Below, in pieces: positions 47,690 to 57,633 of a stretch of DNA of 64,000 bases. Position 1 is the stretch's first letter; every line of letters starts with the position of its first letter. Made by a program: the position numbers and the translations under genes. Location: the NCBI RefSeq assembly GCF_021729145.1, contig NZ_JAJSLW010000018.1, forward strand, positions 43,018 through 107,017. Reading direction: 5' to 3'. The notes under the pieces are model-generated. The model was not told the DNA's origin, did not search any database, and saw only the letters and a program-made list of their open reading frames with translations. This DNA is from Membranihabitans maritimus. Its GTDB lineage: Bacteria; Bacteroidota; Bacteroidia; Chitinophagales; Saprospiraceae.

Positions 47690-47873
47690 AGACTTGATAA
47701 ATGCTTCCGATAAGCAAAATTGGGAGTTTGCCAGACAAAAGGGTACATAATTATAGCTCAAGATTTAGACTTTAACGTTCTAATTACACTCTATGATGTC
47801 ACCCTCAATTTTTTTGAAATTAAGGTAGGGGATGTAAAGACAAAGGTCATCTTAGAATTATTGCCTCATTAAG
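47690..47873 (+). pseudogene. Decayed DUF5615 PIN-like toxin gene
   Basis: Broken frames reassemble the C-terminal part of a DUF5615 (Mut7-C/PIN-like) protein: NASDKQNWEFARQKGT, a stop, then in another frame IIIAQDLDFNVLITLYD, and finally IKVGDVKTKVILELLPH. These match the family's SDEEIxEFA, IITxDxDF and RxGN blocks. At least one stop and two frameshifts remain, and the N-terminal part is missing. Family members are ribonuclease-like toxins usually paired with a small DUF433 antitoxin; none is visible here. Confidence 0.65.
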
Positions 47874-47926
47874 AAAACGAAATCAATTCCTTTATGAATG
47901 ATAAAAATTCTGGGAACTTAGAAATT

Positions 47927-48811
47927 TCAAATATGCCTTTCCGCATGATATGAAGATCTCACCAACGGAGCACTTTCCACAAAGTCAAATCCCATTTTAT
48001 ACCCTTCTTCCTTATAAAATTCAAAAGTATCAGGATGGATGAATTCTGCCACTTCCATATGCATTTTAGTTGGTTGAAGGTATTGTCCGATAGTCATTAC
48101 ATCACAACCGTGAGCGACCAGGTCTTCCATGATTTGTAATACTTCGTCCCGGGTCTCGCCAAGTCCCACCATAATTCCTGATTTAGTGCGCTTACCGTAA
48201 TCTTTCGTTCTTTGAATCTGGTCAAGGCTCCTCTGGTATTTGGCTTGTGGTCGAACCAATCTGTACAATCGCTCCACCGTCTCCATATTATGCGATACCA
48301 CTTCCTGCCCAGCACTGATCATTCGCTCCAGGGCCGACCATGTAGAACGTACATCGGGAATCAGCGTCTCTATAGTGGTCTCCGGGCTTTTCTCTTTTAC
48401 TGCACGGACAGTTTGATACCAGATCTCGGCACCCCGGTCCTTCAATTCGTCCCGGTTCACTGAAGTGAGTACTGCGTGTTTTACCTGCATTAAGGCAATG
48501 GCCTCCGCGACCCTTTCCGGCTCACCTTCATCATATTCCGGAGGCCTTCCGGTCTTGACCGCACAAAACGAACATGATCGGGTACATACGTTACCCAATA
48601 TCATAAAAGTAGCAGTACCTGCTCCCCAACACTCTCCCATATTGGGACAATTACCACTTTGGCAAATAGTGTGCAATTGATACTTATCAACTAAATTCCG
48701 GACTTTTTTATAGTTTTCACCGATTGGTAACTTAACTCTCAACCAATCGGGACGTTTTTTCCTTTTCTCAACTACAGGTAGATCAATCATAGAAACATTT
48801 TTTTTGATCAT
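47927..48811 (-). CDS. lipA: Lipoyl synthase
   Basis: 294 residues. It has both iron-sulfur sites of LipA: the auxiliary cluster cysteines Cys50, Cys55 and Cys61 ([15 protein letters not shown]) and the radical-SAM motif CTRSCSFC (Cys76, Cys80, Cys83). The C-terminal RSSYHAE is also diagnostic. It inserts sulfur at C6 and C8 of protein-bound octanoyl groups to make lipoyl cofactors. Single gene here, transcribed toward the DUF5615 remnant. Confidence 0.98.
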   Translation of the reverse strand: MIKKNVSMIDLPVVEKRKKRPDWLRVKLPIGENYKKVRNLVDKYQLHTICQSGNCPNMGECWGAGTATFMILGNVCTRSCSFCAVKTGRPPEYDEGEPERVAEAIALMQVKHAVLTSVNRDELKDRGAEIWYQTVRAVKEKSPETTIETLIPDVRSTWSALERMISAGQEVVSHNMETVERLYRLVRPQAKYQRSLDQIQRTKDYGKRTKSGIMVGLGETRDEVLQIMEDLVAHGCDVMTIGQYLQPTKMHMEVAEFIHPDTFEFYKEEGYKMGFDFVESAPLVRSSYHAERHI

Positions 48812-49015
48812 TCAATTGTTCATGCAGACCGAATGCGTCTACAATTTTACAAGCTTTCCTTTAAATATACGAATTCTTGCCAGGGAATAACAATGGGATT
48901 GATGAATAAGTTTAAAAAAGCATCATTGAAGAACACTAAAAACCAATTGTAAAAAATCTAAATTTCCGATTCTCTATAGAAATACTTGTTGTAAAGACGG
49001 TATGCCATTTTGATC

Positions 49016-49810
49016 TTACTGCCTTCGCCCAAATTGCAAGGCCACATAAAAATTCAGGAAGAAAGGTTTATCAGATTGGTCTACCATTAGAGGTATGGAC
49101 GAAAAATAAAAATCCAGCATTAAACCAACTTCCGTAGAAAGGATAGTTCTGGGGTCCTGGCCCCAATCAAAAACCAACCCACCCTGGGCGTGGATTCCAG
49201 GTGTAAATTGCATTTCACCCAGACCATAACGAAAAGGGGATTTACCAAAAATATCTTCGTCGTTGAGGAATTTTTCCCGGTTCTCTTCGGTATATTTGAT
49301 GTGTTCGAAATCCCTCCCAAAAAATCCATCCGTCTCTTCTACTACCTGGATATAATAAGGCTTAAGCAATCCCGCAGAAATTCCATATCGATAAGTATAT
49401 CCTACCTGGACGCTTTTCACAGGACCCTTTTCACTTAAATAAACTCTTTTGCCCTTTGAAGCTCGTAGGGTATAAAATGAATTTTGTTTCCCGTAGGAAT
49501 AGTTTTTATAAAATCCGCGACTTATACTAGATTTCAAAGCCTGAATTCCACTGCTTAATTCTTTGGGATGTCGAATTTGACCAATTTCAAATTGGAAGTA
49601 ATCATTGGTATAGAAATTAGGTATGGTACCAAAACTATATCCCAATTGAAATCCAACTGGGGAAAGTTTTAGATTGACCTGACGGGTTTTAGTGAAAATT
49701 TCCTGCTTGGATGGTTGTTCCGGTTTCGGCCAACGTATTGCCTGGGAAGTAGCTTCCAAACTAAATCCTAATAGAAAAAGGCAACACAAATATTTTAAAA
49801 ACCGATCCAT
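49016..49810 (-). CDS. Conserved outer-membrane/periplasmic beta-rich protein, unknown function
   Basis: 264 residues with a signal peptide (YLCCLFLLGFSLEATSQA). The mature part is rich in amphipathic beta strands (VNLKLSPVGFQLGYSFGTI, VQVGYTYRYGISAGL, HAQGGLVFDWGQ, STEVGLMLDFYFSSIPLM) and ends in an aromatic barrel-type terminus (FYVALQFG). This is consistent with an outer-membrane beta barrel conserved in Bacteroidota. No named domain is recognised. It is divergent from the sodium symporter, sharing a 111-base control region. Confidence 0.75.
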   Translation of the reverse strand: MDRFLKYLCCLFLLGFSLEATSQAIRWPKPEQPSKQEIFTKTRQVNLKLSPVGFQLGYSFGTIPNFYTNDYFQFEIGQIRHPKELSSGIQALKSSISRGFYKNYSYGKQNSFYTLRASKGKRVYLSEKGPVKSVQVGYTYRYGISAGLLKPYYIQVVEETDGFFGRDFEHIKYTEENREKFLNDEDIFGKSPFRYGLGEMQFTPGIHAQGGLVFDWGQDPRTILSTEVGLMLDFYFSSIPLMVDQSDKPFFLNFYVALQFGRRQ

Positions 49811-49921
49811 GCGTCTCTAATTAAGGTTCATACAATTTACAAAATTTTTTGCAATTCTTTTTAAAACATTGATATTATATTCGCAAATATGTTATTACTC
49901 ACGGAAGTAGCTTACTAGCAA

Positions 49922-51451
49922 ATGTTTAAACTACTTCAAAAAAGATCAACTCACATGATTTCACCCTGGGTCGTATTAGCTGTAGTAGGAGTTTATTTCT
50001 CCGTACTCATTATAATTTCCCGAATCACATCCAGAAATTCTGGAAATGAGGACTTTTTTATAGGTAACAGAGAATCCCCCTGGTATGTTGTAGCTTTTGG
50101 AATGATTGGGGCTACTTTATCAGGCGTTACCTTTATCAGTGTGCCTGGATGGGTGGGGGATTCCCAATTTTCCTACCTCCAAATGGCCATAGGATACATT
50201 TTTGGCTATTTGGTAATAGCATACGTTCTGATGCCTACCTATTATAAGCTGGGTCTTACCTCAATATATGGATATCTGGATCAGCGTTTTGGTGTAAGTA
50301 GTTACAAAACCGGAGCCGCGTACTTCCTTTTATCAAGGGTAATTGGTGCGTCTTTCAGGTTGTTTTTAGTAGCCATTGTACTGCAACAGTATTTAATGAC
50401 ACCTCTTGGCGTACCTTTTTGGATAACAGTTGCATTAACCATTATATTAATATGGGTATATACTTCAAAGGGAGGGATAAAAACCATTATATGGACCGAC
50501 ACCATACAAACCCTAAGTATCATTTTGGTCCTCATTGCAACCATAATATCAATCATGGGATTTTTTGATTGGGGAATAAGGGATATGGTTACAGCAGTTT
50601 CCACAAGTGAAAACTCTCAAATTTTCTTCTTTGATGGGGGCTGGTCCGACCCAAATAACTTCTGGAAACAATTTCTTTCTGGAATGTTCATTACCATAGT
50701 CATGACTGGTCTGGACCAGGATATGATGCAAAAAAACCTTAGCATAAGAAGTATCGGTGATGCCCAAAAGAATATGAATACTTTCAACATAGTCCTCTTT
50801 TTTGTCATATTATTATTCCTCATTATGGGTGCATTGTTGTATATGTATGCAGAAGCCAATGGCATTGGAATACCCAATCGAATCGTAGGGGATGAAGCTG
50901 TTCCTTCTACAGATCTTTTATTCCCTACCATTGCCATGGAACATCTGGGTCCGGCAGTGGGTGTTTTATTTTTAATAGGACTAATAGCAGCGGCCTATAG
51001 TTCTGCAGATTCTGCCCTTACCTCCCTGACTACTTCATTTTGCATTGACTTTCTGAATTTTGAAAAAAGTGAGGCTACAGACAAGAAGAAAGAACAAACA
51101 CGAAAAATTGTACATGTATCTTTTTCAATATTACTGTTTATTGCTATTCAAATTTTCTGGTGGATTAATGACGAAGCCGTTATTTCGTCATTGTTCAAAG
51201 TAGCGGGATATACATATGGACCGCTTTTAGGCCTTTTTGCTTTTGGATTTTACAGCAAAAGGACCATTGTAGACAAATGGGCACCTGTCATTTGTGTTTT
51301 GGCTCCTGTTCTGAGTTTTATTTTAAATCTCAATTCCGAAAAATGGTTAAACGGATACCAGTTTGGATTTGAACTTCTCCTGGTAAACGGAGCCCTGACC
51401 ATTATCGGGTTATTTATTGTAAGTAGGAAAGTGCCTAAAGTACAAAGTTAA
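49922..51451 (+). CDS. Sodium:solute symporter (SSS family)
   Basis: 509 residues from ATG 49922; a second ATG at 49955 (MISPWVVLAVVG) matches the usual family N-terminus and may be the real start. About 13 membrane helices. SSS marks include NEDFFIGNRESPWYVVAFGMIGATLSG near residue 40, GYLVIAYVLMPTYYKLG, SIYGYLDQRFG, LDQDMMQKNLS and AAYSSADSALTSLTTSF (Na2 site serines). The transported solute cannot be told; relatives carry sialic acid, sugars, amino acids or vitamins. Confidence 0.92.
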   Translation: MFKLLQKRSTHMISPWVVLAVVGVYFSVLIIISRITSRNSGNEDFFIGNRESPWYVVAFGMIGATLSGVTFISVPGWVGDSQFSYLQMAIGYIFGYLVIAYVLMPTYYKLGLTSIYGYLDQRFGVSSYKTGAAYFLLSRVIGASFRLFLVAIVLQQYLMTPLGVPFWITVALTIILIWVYTSKGGIKTIIWTDTIQTLSIILVLIATIISIMGFFDWGIRDMVTAVSTSENSQIFFFDGGWSDPNNFWKQFLSGMFITIVMTGLDQDMMQKNLSIRSIGDAQKNMNTFNIVLFFVILLFLIMGALLYMYAEANGIGIPNRIVGDEAVPSTDLLFPTIAMEHLGPAVGVLFLIGLIAAAYSSADSALTSLTTSFCIDFLNFEKSEATDKKKEQTRKIVHVSFSILLFIAIQIFWWINDEAVISSLFKVAGYTYGPLLGLFAFGFYSKRTIVDKWAPVICVLAPVLSFILNLNSEKWLNGYQFGFELLLVNGALTIIGLFIVSRKVPKVQS

Positions 51452-51612
51452 TTTGAGTGCCTAAAGTTTGAAGTTATAAGCACTTAAAGTTTAGCTGAGC
51501 ACGAAAATATAGTATATATGAATAAGGATATTGATTGTATACTTGATCACTAAATTCATTATTGTTTTGCTTCTTTTAATAAAGAATTTCCTTCCTGGTT
51601 TTGTGCCTAAAA
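51431..51612 (+). repeat. Short interspersed repeat unit GTGCCTAAAGT
   Basis: GTGCCTAAAGT occurs at 51431-51441 (inside the symporter's last codons) and 51457-51467. Related forms are GCACTTAAAGT at 51480-51490 and GTGCCTAAA at 51603-51611. Degenerate tandem copies at a gene end suggest slippage or a small intergenic repeat family. Confidence 0.5.
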
Positions 51613-52051
51613 GGGTATGGACCATAGGATTCAAACTACATCAATACCGCGAACCACTTAGAGCTTACAGCCTTCCACAATAAAATCTAAAATGTCTTTA
51701 CAATATACAGACCAAATCCCTTACTTTTGTAGTTTTTACCTGAGTTCGTTGAATATTTAGGTTTCAGACCGCTTGAGAATAGTAAGTTCCGTCTATCCAG
51801 GGTGATTATATAGTGGACTATTTAGAGCCCATTATTGGAAGAAGATCGCTGTTTTCAATTGGCCAACAAATTCCGAATGATTTCGGGATGAGGTAAAAAG
51901 CTTGAAGAGGACCGGCGCATATACGGCGTTGTCTCCCTTGCTTTATTCCGATAAAGCTGCAGGAATCCGCCTTGCACATTCACTTTCCTCTCCATCTGAA
52001 CCTATAACTATTCCTCAAACCCAGATTATTATTGAACTCAAACTCAGTACA
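51452..52051. other. Intergenic region before uvrA
   Basis: About 600 bases. Apart from the GTGCCTAAAGT repeats it contains a weak coding-like phrase near 51740-51800 (FLPEFVEYLGFRPLENSKF) broken by stops. The frame 51902-52051 in line with uvrA is open but does not resemble UvrA and is treated as upstream sequence. Confidence 0.4.
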
Positions 52052-54898
52052 TTGAAAGAACAGGAATTTATAAAAGTCACTGGTGCCAGGGAAAACAACC
52101 TGAAGAACCTCGATGTCAATATTCCTCGTAATAAATTCGTAGTTATTACCGGAATTAGTGGCAGTGGCAAATCATCCCTGGCTTTCGATACCATATATGC
52201 TGAAGGACAACGCCGCTATATGGAAACCTTTGGTATTTATGCCCGGCAATTCATTGGGAAAATGGAACGGCCGGACGTTGACCAAATCACGGGTTTGAGT
52301 CCGGTTATTTCGATTGAACAAAAAACAAGTGGTTGGAACCCCAGGTCTACTGTGGGTACTATAACGGAACTTTACGATCTTTTTCGCCTCCTTTTTGCCC
52401 GAATTGGTGAAGCATACTCCTGGAAGTCCGGGAAAAAAATGAAAAAGTTCACGGAGAATGAAATAATCGACCAGATGTACGAAGAACACATCAACAGAAA
52501 AATCGTTATTTTAGCTCCTGTAGTAAGAGGCCGAAAAGGTCACTACCGCGAATTGTTTGACCAAATCCGTAAACAAGGTTTTACCAAAGTACGTATAGAT
52601 GGTGAAATACAGGAGCTCAAAAAGGGATTAAAAGTAGAACGGTATAAGATACACGATATAGAAGTGGTAATTGACCGAATCAAGGTTATCGAGGAACGAA
52701 GGGATCGGTTGGAAAATTCTATTGCTTCTGCTCTTCGAATGGGCGAAGGCCTGATTTTTATTCATGATATAGAATCCGATACCATCAATAGGTTTAGCAA
52801 AGACCTGATGGATATGGAAGGCGGAATTTCTTACGAAGACCCTTCTCCCAATACATTTTCCTTTAATTCCCCTTATGGAGCATGTCCCAGGTGTAATGGA
52901 CTGGGCTATTTAAATGAAGTAGACATCTCAAAAGTCATCCCGGATGATTCTATATCTATAAGTAAAGGGGGAATAGCCCCTTTCGGGGAACGCAGGGAAA
53001 ACCGGACATTTGAACAATTAAAGGCCATAGCCAAAAAATATAAGTTCACACTTGGTACTCCCGTCAGGGAAATACCTGAGAAAGCTATGGAAATTATCCT
53101 GCATGGTGGAGGAGATGATTTGGAATTGGGACTCACCAACAATTACTCTGATTATTCACTGGCAGCCGAAGGAATAATAAAAATGTTAGAGAGATGGTAC
53201 GATGATACTTCTTCTGAGAAAATCCGTAAGTGGGCAGAAGAATTCATGACATTAAATACTTGCAGTGATTGTGGAGGGTACCGGCTAAAAAAGGAATCAT
53301 TACATTTCAAAATTGCTGAGAACCACATTGGCGAAGTAGCTACGCTCGACCTCGATGAACTTTCACTGTGGTTAAAGAGGTTGCCAGAGCAACTCAATGA
53401 GAAACAAAAGTTAATCGGGACCGAAGTATTAAAAGAGATCAATACTCGACTCCATTTTCTATTAGATGTCGGGCTGGATTACTTATCGCTTAACAGGCCT
53501 GCAAGATCCTTGTCTGGAGGGGAATCACAGCGGACGCGGCTGGCCAATCAAATAGGCTCCCAATTAAGCGGAATAACCTATATTATGGACGAACCCTCCA
53601 TAGGACTTCATCAACGGGATAATCACCGACTGATCAAAGCTCTAAAAAACTTAACCAAATCCGACAACACCGTGTTGGTGGTAGAACATGATGAAGACAT
53701 TATGATGGCTTCGGACTATCTGATAGATATTGGTCCCGGTGCAGGTAAACTGGGTGGCGAAATCGTAGCGGAAGGTAGCCCGGAAGAAGTGAGATTATCA
53801 CATAAAAGCCTGACAGGAAAATACCTGGCTGGAGAGGTGGAAATTTCCATTCCGAAAGAAAGGAGAAAAGGAAATGGTTTATATCTCGAAATAGAAGGTG
53901 CAACCGGCCACAACCTAAAAGAAGTCAACGTAAAAATCCCTCTCAATACCCTTACTTGTGTAACCGGGGTTTCTGGTAGTGGGAAATCGAGCTTAATCAA
54001 TGAAACCCTTTACCCTATTCTTCGAAAACATTTTTATAATAGTCTAAAAGACCCGCTTCCCTACAAAAGCATTTCCGGAATCGACCACATTGACAAAGTT
54101 GTTGATATTGATCAATCACCAATAGGACGAACGCCAAGATCCAACCCTGCTACATACACAAAAGTGTTTACGGATATTCGAAAATTATTTGCCGAAGTAC
54201 CGGAAGCAAAAATCCGTGGCTATAAAATTGGCCGCTTTTCTTTCAATGTAAAAGGCGGAAGATGTGAAGATTGCAAAGGCGCAGGAATGAAAGAAATTGA
54301 AATGAATTTTATTCCCAATGTATATGTTGAATGCCCTACTTGCTTTGGGAACAGATTCAACCGCGAGACACTGGAAATTCAATATAAGGGGAAAACCATT
54401 AGTGATGTTCTCAAAATGACTGTAGACGATGCTGTTGATTTTTTTGAACCAGTCCCAAAAGTCTTTCGTAAATTAAAAACAATTCAGGATGTTGGTCTGG
54501 GTTATATTTCCCTGGGCCAATCTGCAACATCCCTTTCAGGGGGAGAAGCGCAACGCGTAAAATTAGCTGAAGAATTGTCAAAAAGGGATACCGGAAAAAC
54601 CCTTTATATTCTTGATGAACCGACAACAGGCCTTCATTTCGAAGATATCGCACGGTTGTTACAGGTCGTTCAGAAACTGGTAAGCAAGGGGAATACTTTC
54701 ATAATTATTGAGCACAATTTGGATGTTATCAAAACTGCAGACCATATCATTGATATAGGACCCGAAGGAGGGCGCCACGGTGGAAGAATTGTGGCTGAAG
54801 GTACCCCGGAACAAGTATCTGAAGTCGAAGAAAGCAAAACATCTGTATTTTTGAAACAAATTTTAACACCGAAAACTGCTGAAGCCAAACAAGATTGA
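52052..54898 (+). CDS. uvrA: Excinuclease ABC subunit A
   Basis: 948 residues from an in-frame TTG at 52052, chosen because family homology begins there (EFIKVTGARENNLKNLDV); the open frame extends back to 51902. Two ABC domains are complete: Walker A GISGSGKSS and GVSGSGKSS, signatures SLSGGESQRTRLA and SLSGGEAQRVKLA, and Walker B YIMDEPS and YILDEPTTG. The zinc-binding part of the second half (GGRCEDCKGAG...VECPTCFG) is intact. In the first zinc finger only CPRC is present; the usual preceding Cys pair reads MDMEGG. UvrA recognises bulky DNA damage with UvrB. The TTG start is a judgement. Confidence 0.95.
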   Translation: MKEQEFIKVTGARENNLKNLDVNIPRNKFVVITGISGSGKSSLAFDTIYAEGQRRYMETFGIYARQFIGKMERPDVDQITGLSPVISIEQKTSGWNPRSTVGTITELYDLFRLLFARIGEAYSWKSGKKMKKFTENEIIDQMYEEHINRKIVILAPVVRGRKGHYRELFDQIRKQGFTKVRIDGEIQELKKGLKVERYKIHDIEVVIDRIKVIEERRDRLENSIASALRMGEGLIFIHDIESDTINRFSKDLMDMEGGISYEDPSPNTFSFNSPYGACPRCNGLGYLNEVDISKVIPDDSISISKGGIAPFGERRENRTFEQLKAIAKKYKFTLGTPVREIPEKAMEIILHGGGDDLELGLTNNYSDYSLAAEGIIKMLERWYDDTSSEKIRKWAEEFMTLNTCSDCGGYRLKKESLHFKIAENHIGEVATLDLDELSLWLKRLPEQLNEKQKLIGTEVLKEINTRLHFLLDVGLDYLSLNRPARSLSGGESQRTRLANQIGSQLSGITYIMDEPSIGLHQRDNHRLIKALKNLTKSDNTVLVVEHDEDIMMASDYLIDIGPGAGKLGGEIVAEGSPEEVRLSHKSLTGKYLAGEVEISIPKERRKGNGLYLEIEGATGHNLKEVNVKIPLNTLTCVTGVSGSGKSSLINETLYPILRKHFYNSLKDPLPYKSISGIDHIDKVVDIDQSPIGRTPRSNPATYTKVFTDIRKLFAEVPEAKIRGYKIGRFSFNVKGGRCEDCKGAGMKEIEMNFIPNVYVECPTCFGNRFNRETLEIQYKGKTISDVLKMTVDDAVDFFEPVPKVFRKLKTIQDVGLGYISLGQSATSLSGGEAQRVKLAEELSKRDTGKTLYILDEPTTGLHFEDIARLLQVVQKLVSKGNTFIIIEHNLDVIKTADHIIDIGPEGGRHGGRIVAEGTPEQVSEVEESKTSVFLKQILTPKTAEAKQD

Positions 54899-55379
54899 CC
54901 AGACTGTCAATACCCATACCATAAGTAATTGAAAATTTGATTTTAGTCCTTCTTTAGCCTATAAAGATCACTCATTTTCCGGACAGATGTTTAAACTTGA
55001 ACCTAATATCCGTGGATCCAAAATAGATGTTGAGGTATCGCTAGCAGACTAGCTATATAGTATTCACTACGAGATAATTACACATCTAAGACAAGACCTC
55101 AGTTCCAGACCATCTTCCCAATTGAGTGATGAATATTTTGTCGTACCACAAAATGCTTCCATTGGGACAATATCTGGGGGACGTGTCGCAACCTGACATA
55201 TATCCGACAGGAGTCTAACCCTGGCCCGTAAGATGAAAATCAATTAGTTACTTCCCATTGTAACCTTTATTCCTAAGGCTGTCTGGAATAAAGCAGTTGA
55301 GGCCGTTGTAACATCCAATCCAATATTCCCTGATAATTGAAAACTTTTCTTATCATTGTATTGTCACCTATACGCAGAA
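54899..55379. other. Intergenic region, nothing recognised
   Basis: 481 bases between uvrA and the GH3 gene. No gene, strong hairpin or repeat was seen. Confidence 0.5.
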
Positions 55380-56918
55380 ATGAAAGGTTTAATAAACAAA
55401 ACGCTTAAACTATTTTTAAAATCGAGGTACAATGCATTAAAAAATGCTTTTGAAAATCCTTTGGATACCCAGCAAGAGTTATTTGAATACCTAATAGATA
55501 CTGCAGCACATACCGAATGGGGACGAAAATATCGCTACAATGATATAAAAAATTATAATACCTTCCGGCAAAGAGTACCTGTGTCGGATTACGAAGACCT
55601 AAAACCCTGGATATCTCGAATGATGTATGGGGAAAAAGATATTTTATGGCCCGGAAAAGTAAAATGGTTTTCAAAATCAAGCGGTACTACCAGCGACAAA
55701 TCAAAGTTTATCCCCGTTTCAGAAGAAAACTTCGATGGTTGTCATAAGAAAGGAACCTGGGATACCATAGCTATTATGTATCATAACAATCCGGACATAC
55801 AACTTTTTGAGAAAAAAAGCTTAATACTGGGTGGCTCCTTATCTCATTTCAATCCTCATCCCGAAACTATATATGGAGATGTATCGGCCATTATGATTAC
55901 GAATATGCCATTGATCGGACGTCCTTTTTACACCCCTGACGTAAAGGTTGCCATAATGGACGATTGGGAAAAGAAATTAGAACTCACCGCAGAATTAACT
56001 ATCAAAGATAAAGATATAGCATCTATCGGTGGTGTCCCTACCTGGAATTTGGTCCTTTTTCGTAGGATCATGGAGAAAACAGGCGCAAAAAACATGTTGG
56101 AAGTATGGCCCAAACTCCGTATTTATATTCATGGCGGGGTAAATTTTGCTCCTTATAAATCTCAATTTCAAAAGCTAATACCGCGTGATGACTTCATATT
56201 CCAGGAGGTATATAATGCGTCAGAAGGGTATTTTGGCACTCAACTTTCTCCAGATCAAAAGGACCTGTTATTGTTGACAGACAACGGGGTCTTCTACGAA
56301 TTTATCCCTAAGGACGAAATTGATCATAAAAATCCTACCGTGCTTTCCCTGAAAGAAGTAGAAGTTGGGAAGATTTATGCCCTGTTGATATCCACTAATG
56401 CCGGGTTGTGGAGATATAAAATCGGGGATACCGTCCAGTTCACTGGTAAGAATCCATATACCTTCAAGATTGTCGGCAGGACAAAACAATTTATCAATGC
56501 GTTTGGTGAAGAAGTGATGGTCCACAATACGGATACGGCTTTAAGCAGTGTTAGTGAAAAATTAAATTGCCTTATTAAAGATTATTCAGTAGCTCCCGTT
56601 TATCTGGATGACAATCAAAAAGGACAACACGAATGGTTAATTGAATTTGAAAAAGAACCGGAGAATCTCAAACAATTCGAAATAGAACTTGACCGGGAAT
56701 TGCAACAGTTAAATTCCGATTATGAAGCTAAAAGAGCCAAAAATCTGGCATTGGAACTATTGAGTGTAAAATCCTTGCCAAAAGGAACGTTTGAAGGATG
56801 GCTTAAATACAAAAACCGACAGGGGGCCCAGGTCAAGGTTCCACGCTTATCCAATGACAGGAAATATGTAAAAGACATTTTAGATTACCTCCAAATCGAA
56901 CATTCCAATGGACTATGA
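55380..56918 (+). CDS. GH3-family acyl-amido synthetase-like protein
   Basis: 512 residues from ATG 55380. It matches the GH3 superfamily of adenylating enzymes: the ATP-binding SSGTTSDKSKFIPVS (near residue 100), EVYNASEGYFG, LLISTNAGLWRYKIGDTVQF and RTKQFINAFGEEVMV. Plant GH3 enzymes conjugate auxin or jasmonate to amino acids. The bacterial members, common in Bacteroidota, have no established substrate. A small gene overlaps its end by 11 bases. Confidence 0.9.
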   Translation: MKGLINKTLKLFLKSRYNALKNAFENPLDTQQELFEYLIDTAAHTEWGRKYRYNDIKNYNTFRQRVPVSDYEDLKPWISRMMYGEKDILWPGKVKWFSKSSGTTSDKSKFIPVSEENFDGCHKKGTWDTIAIMYHNNPDIQLFEKKSLILGGSLSHFNPHPETIYGDVSAIMITNMPLIGRPFYTPDVKVAIMDDWEKKLELTAELTIKDKDIASIGGVPTWNLVLFRRIMEKTGAKNMLEVWPKLRIYIHGGVNFAPYKSQFQKLIPRDDFIFQEVYNASEGYFGTQLSPDQKDLLLLTDNGVFYEFIPKDEIDHKNPTVLSLKEVEVGKIYALLISTNAGLWRYKIGDTVQFTGKNPYTFKIVGRTKQFINAFGEEVMVHNTDTALSSVSEKLNCLIKDYSVAPVYLDDNQKGQHEWLIEFEKEPENLKQFEIELDRELQQLNSDYEAKRAKNLALELLSVKSLPKGTFEGWLKYKNRQGAQVKVPRLSNDRKYVKDILDYLQIEHSNGL

Positions 56919-57207
56919 CCTTTTGCGAAATTCTTTTCAAATTGAAAAAGGGAGTAAAGAAATTTCTGAGGAAGAATTATTGGAAATGCTCACCGGGAGG
57001 ATATCATCCATGATCGATGAAAATACCGATTTATTATTTAGTCTTTTGTATCGCCTGGATATTAGCGAGGCTAAAATTAAGAAAGTCATTGACCGACAAA
57101 AGGACGAATCCATATCCCGGGGATTAGCCAAATTGGTATTGGAACGACAAAAAGAACGATTGCGTACAAAAGCAAAGTATCGCTCGGATGATTTTTATTT
57201 TGAATAA
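56908..57207 (+). CDS. Small conserved helical protein paired with GH3
   Basis: 99 residues, all helical and charged (SEEELLEMLTGRISSMIDENTDLLFSLLYRLDI, KIKKVIDRQKDESISRGLAKLVLERQKERL). Its start overlaps the end of the GH3 gene by 11 bases, so it is probably translationally coupled. It is a short conserved hypothetical protein seen at this position in Bacteroidota; function unknown. Confidence 0.8.
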   Translation: MDYDLLRNSFQIEKGSKEISEEELLEMLTGRISSMIDENTDLLFSLLYRLDISEAKIKKVIDRQKDESISRGLAKLVLERQKERLRTKAKYRSDDFYFE

Positions 57208-57633
57208 CATTTTTCGAAAGTTGTAACTTTTACAATATTAGTCTGTCATAAAACTTGTAGAAATTAATATATCAAGCGCATTCGAATCCGTATATACCAA
57301 AAATTAAGTATGTGATGCATATCAGCTCTTTTTCCAGATAGCTATCAATTGATTAAACCAGATAAGTCATTTTAAATGAGAGCTTCTTTAAAAACCTCCT
57401 AATAGCCCAGATATAACAATGTTATTTCCTTCGCTCTCATCAAAATACAATGTAAGATTTTGCAATAGCCTTTAATCTCTAGGAGGTATAATTCAACTTT
57501 TTCTCCGTGTAAAATATATGATATGGTTCTATTTATAGATAAAGTTATTAACCTAATTTCCATCCAGACAGATATTAGCATTTATCATCTTTCGTTCACT
57601 AACACCCCATAACATTTTAGATCAAAAAAGGAT
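57208..57633. other. Intergenic region between convergent genes
   Basis: 426 AT-rich bases. A 60-codon reverse frame (57399-57581) is not supported by any family feature. No clear terminator stem was found. Confidence 0.45.

Noticed and set aside
51902..52051. N-terminal extension of UvrA
   Set aside because: The 50 codons do not resemble UvrA; family homology begins at the TTG at 52052.
57399..57581. 60-codon reverse frame between the GH3 partner and the phosphoesterase
   Set aside because: No family feature or coupling to neighbours; AT-rich chance frame.
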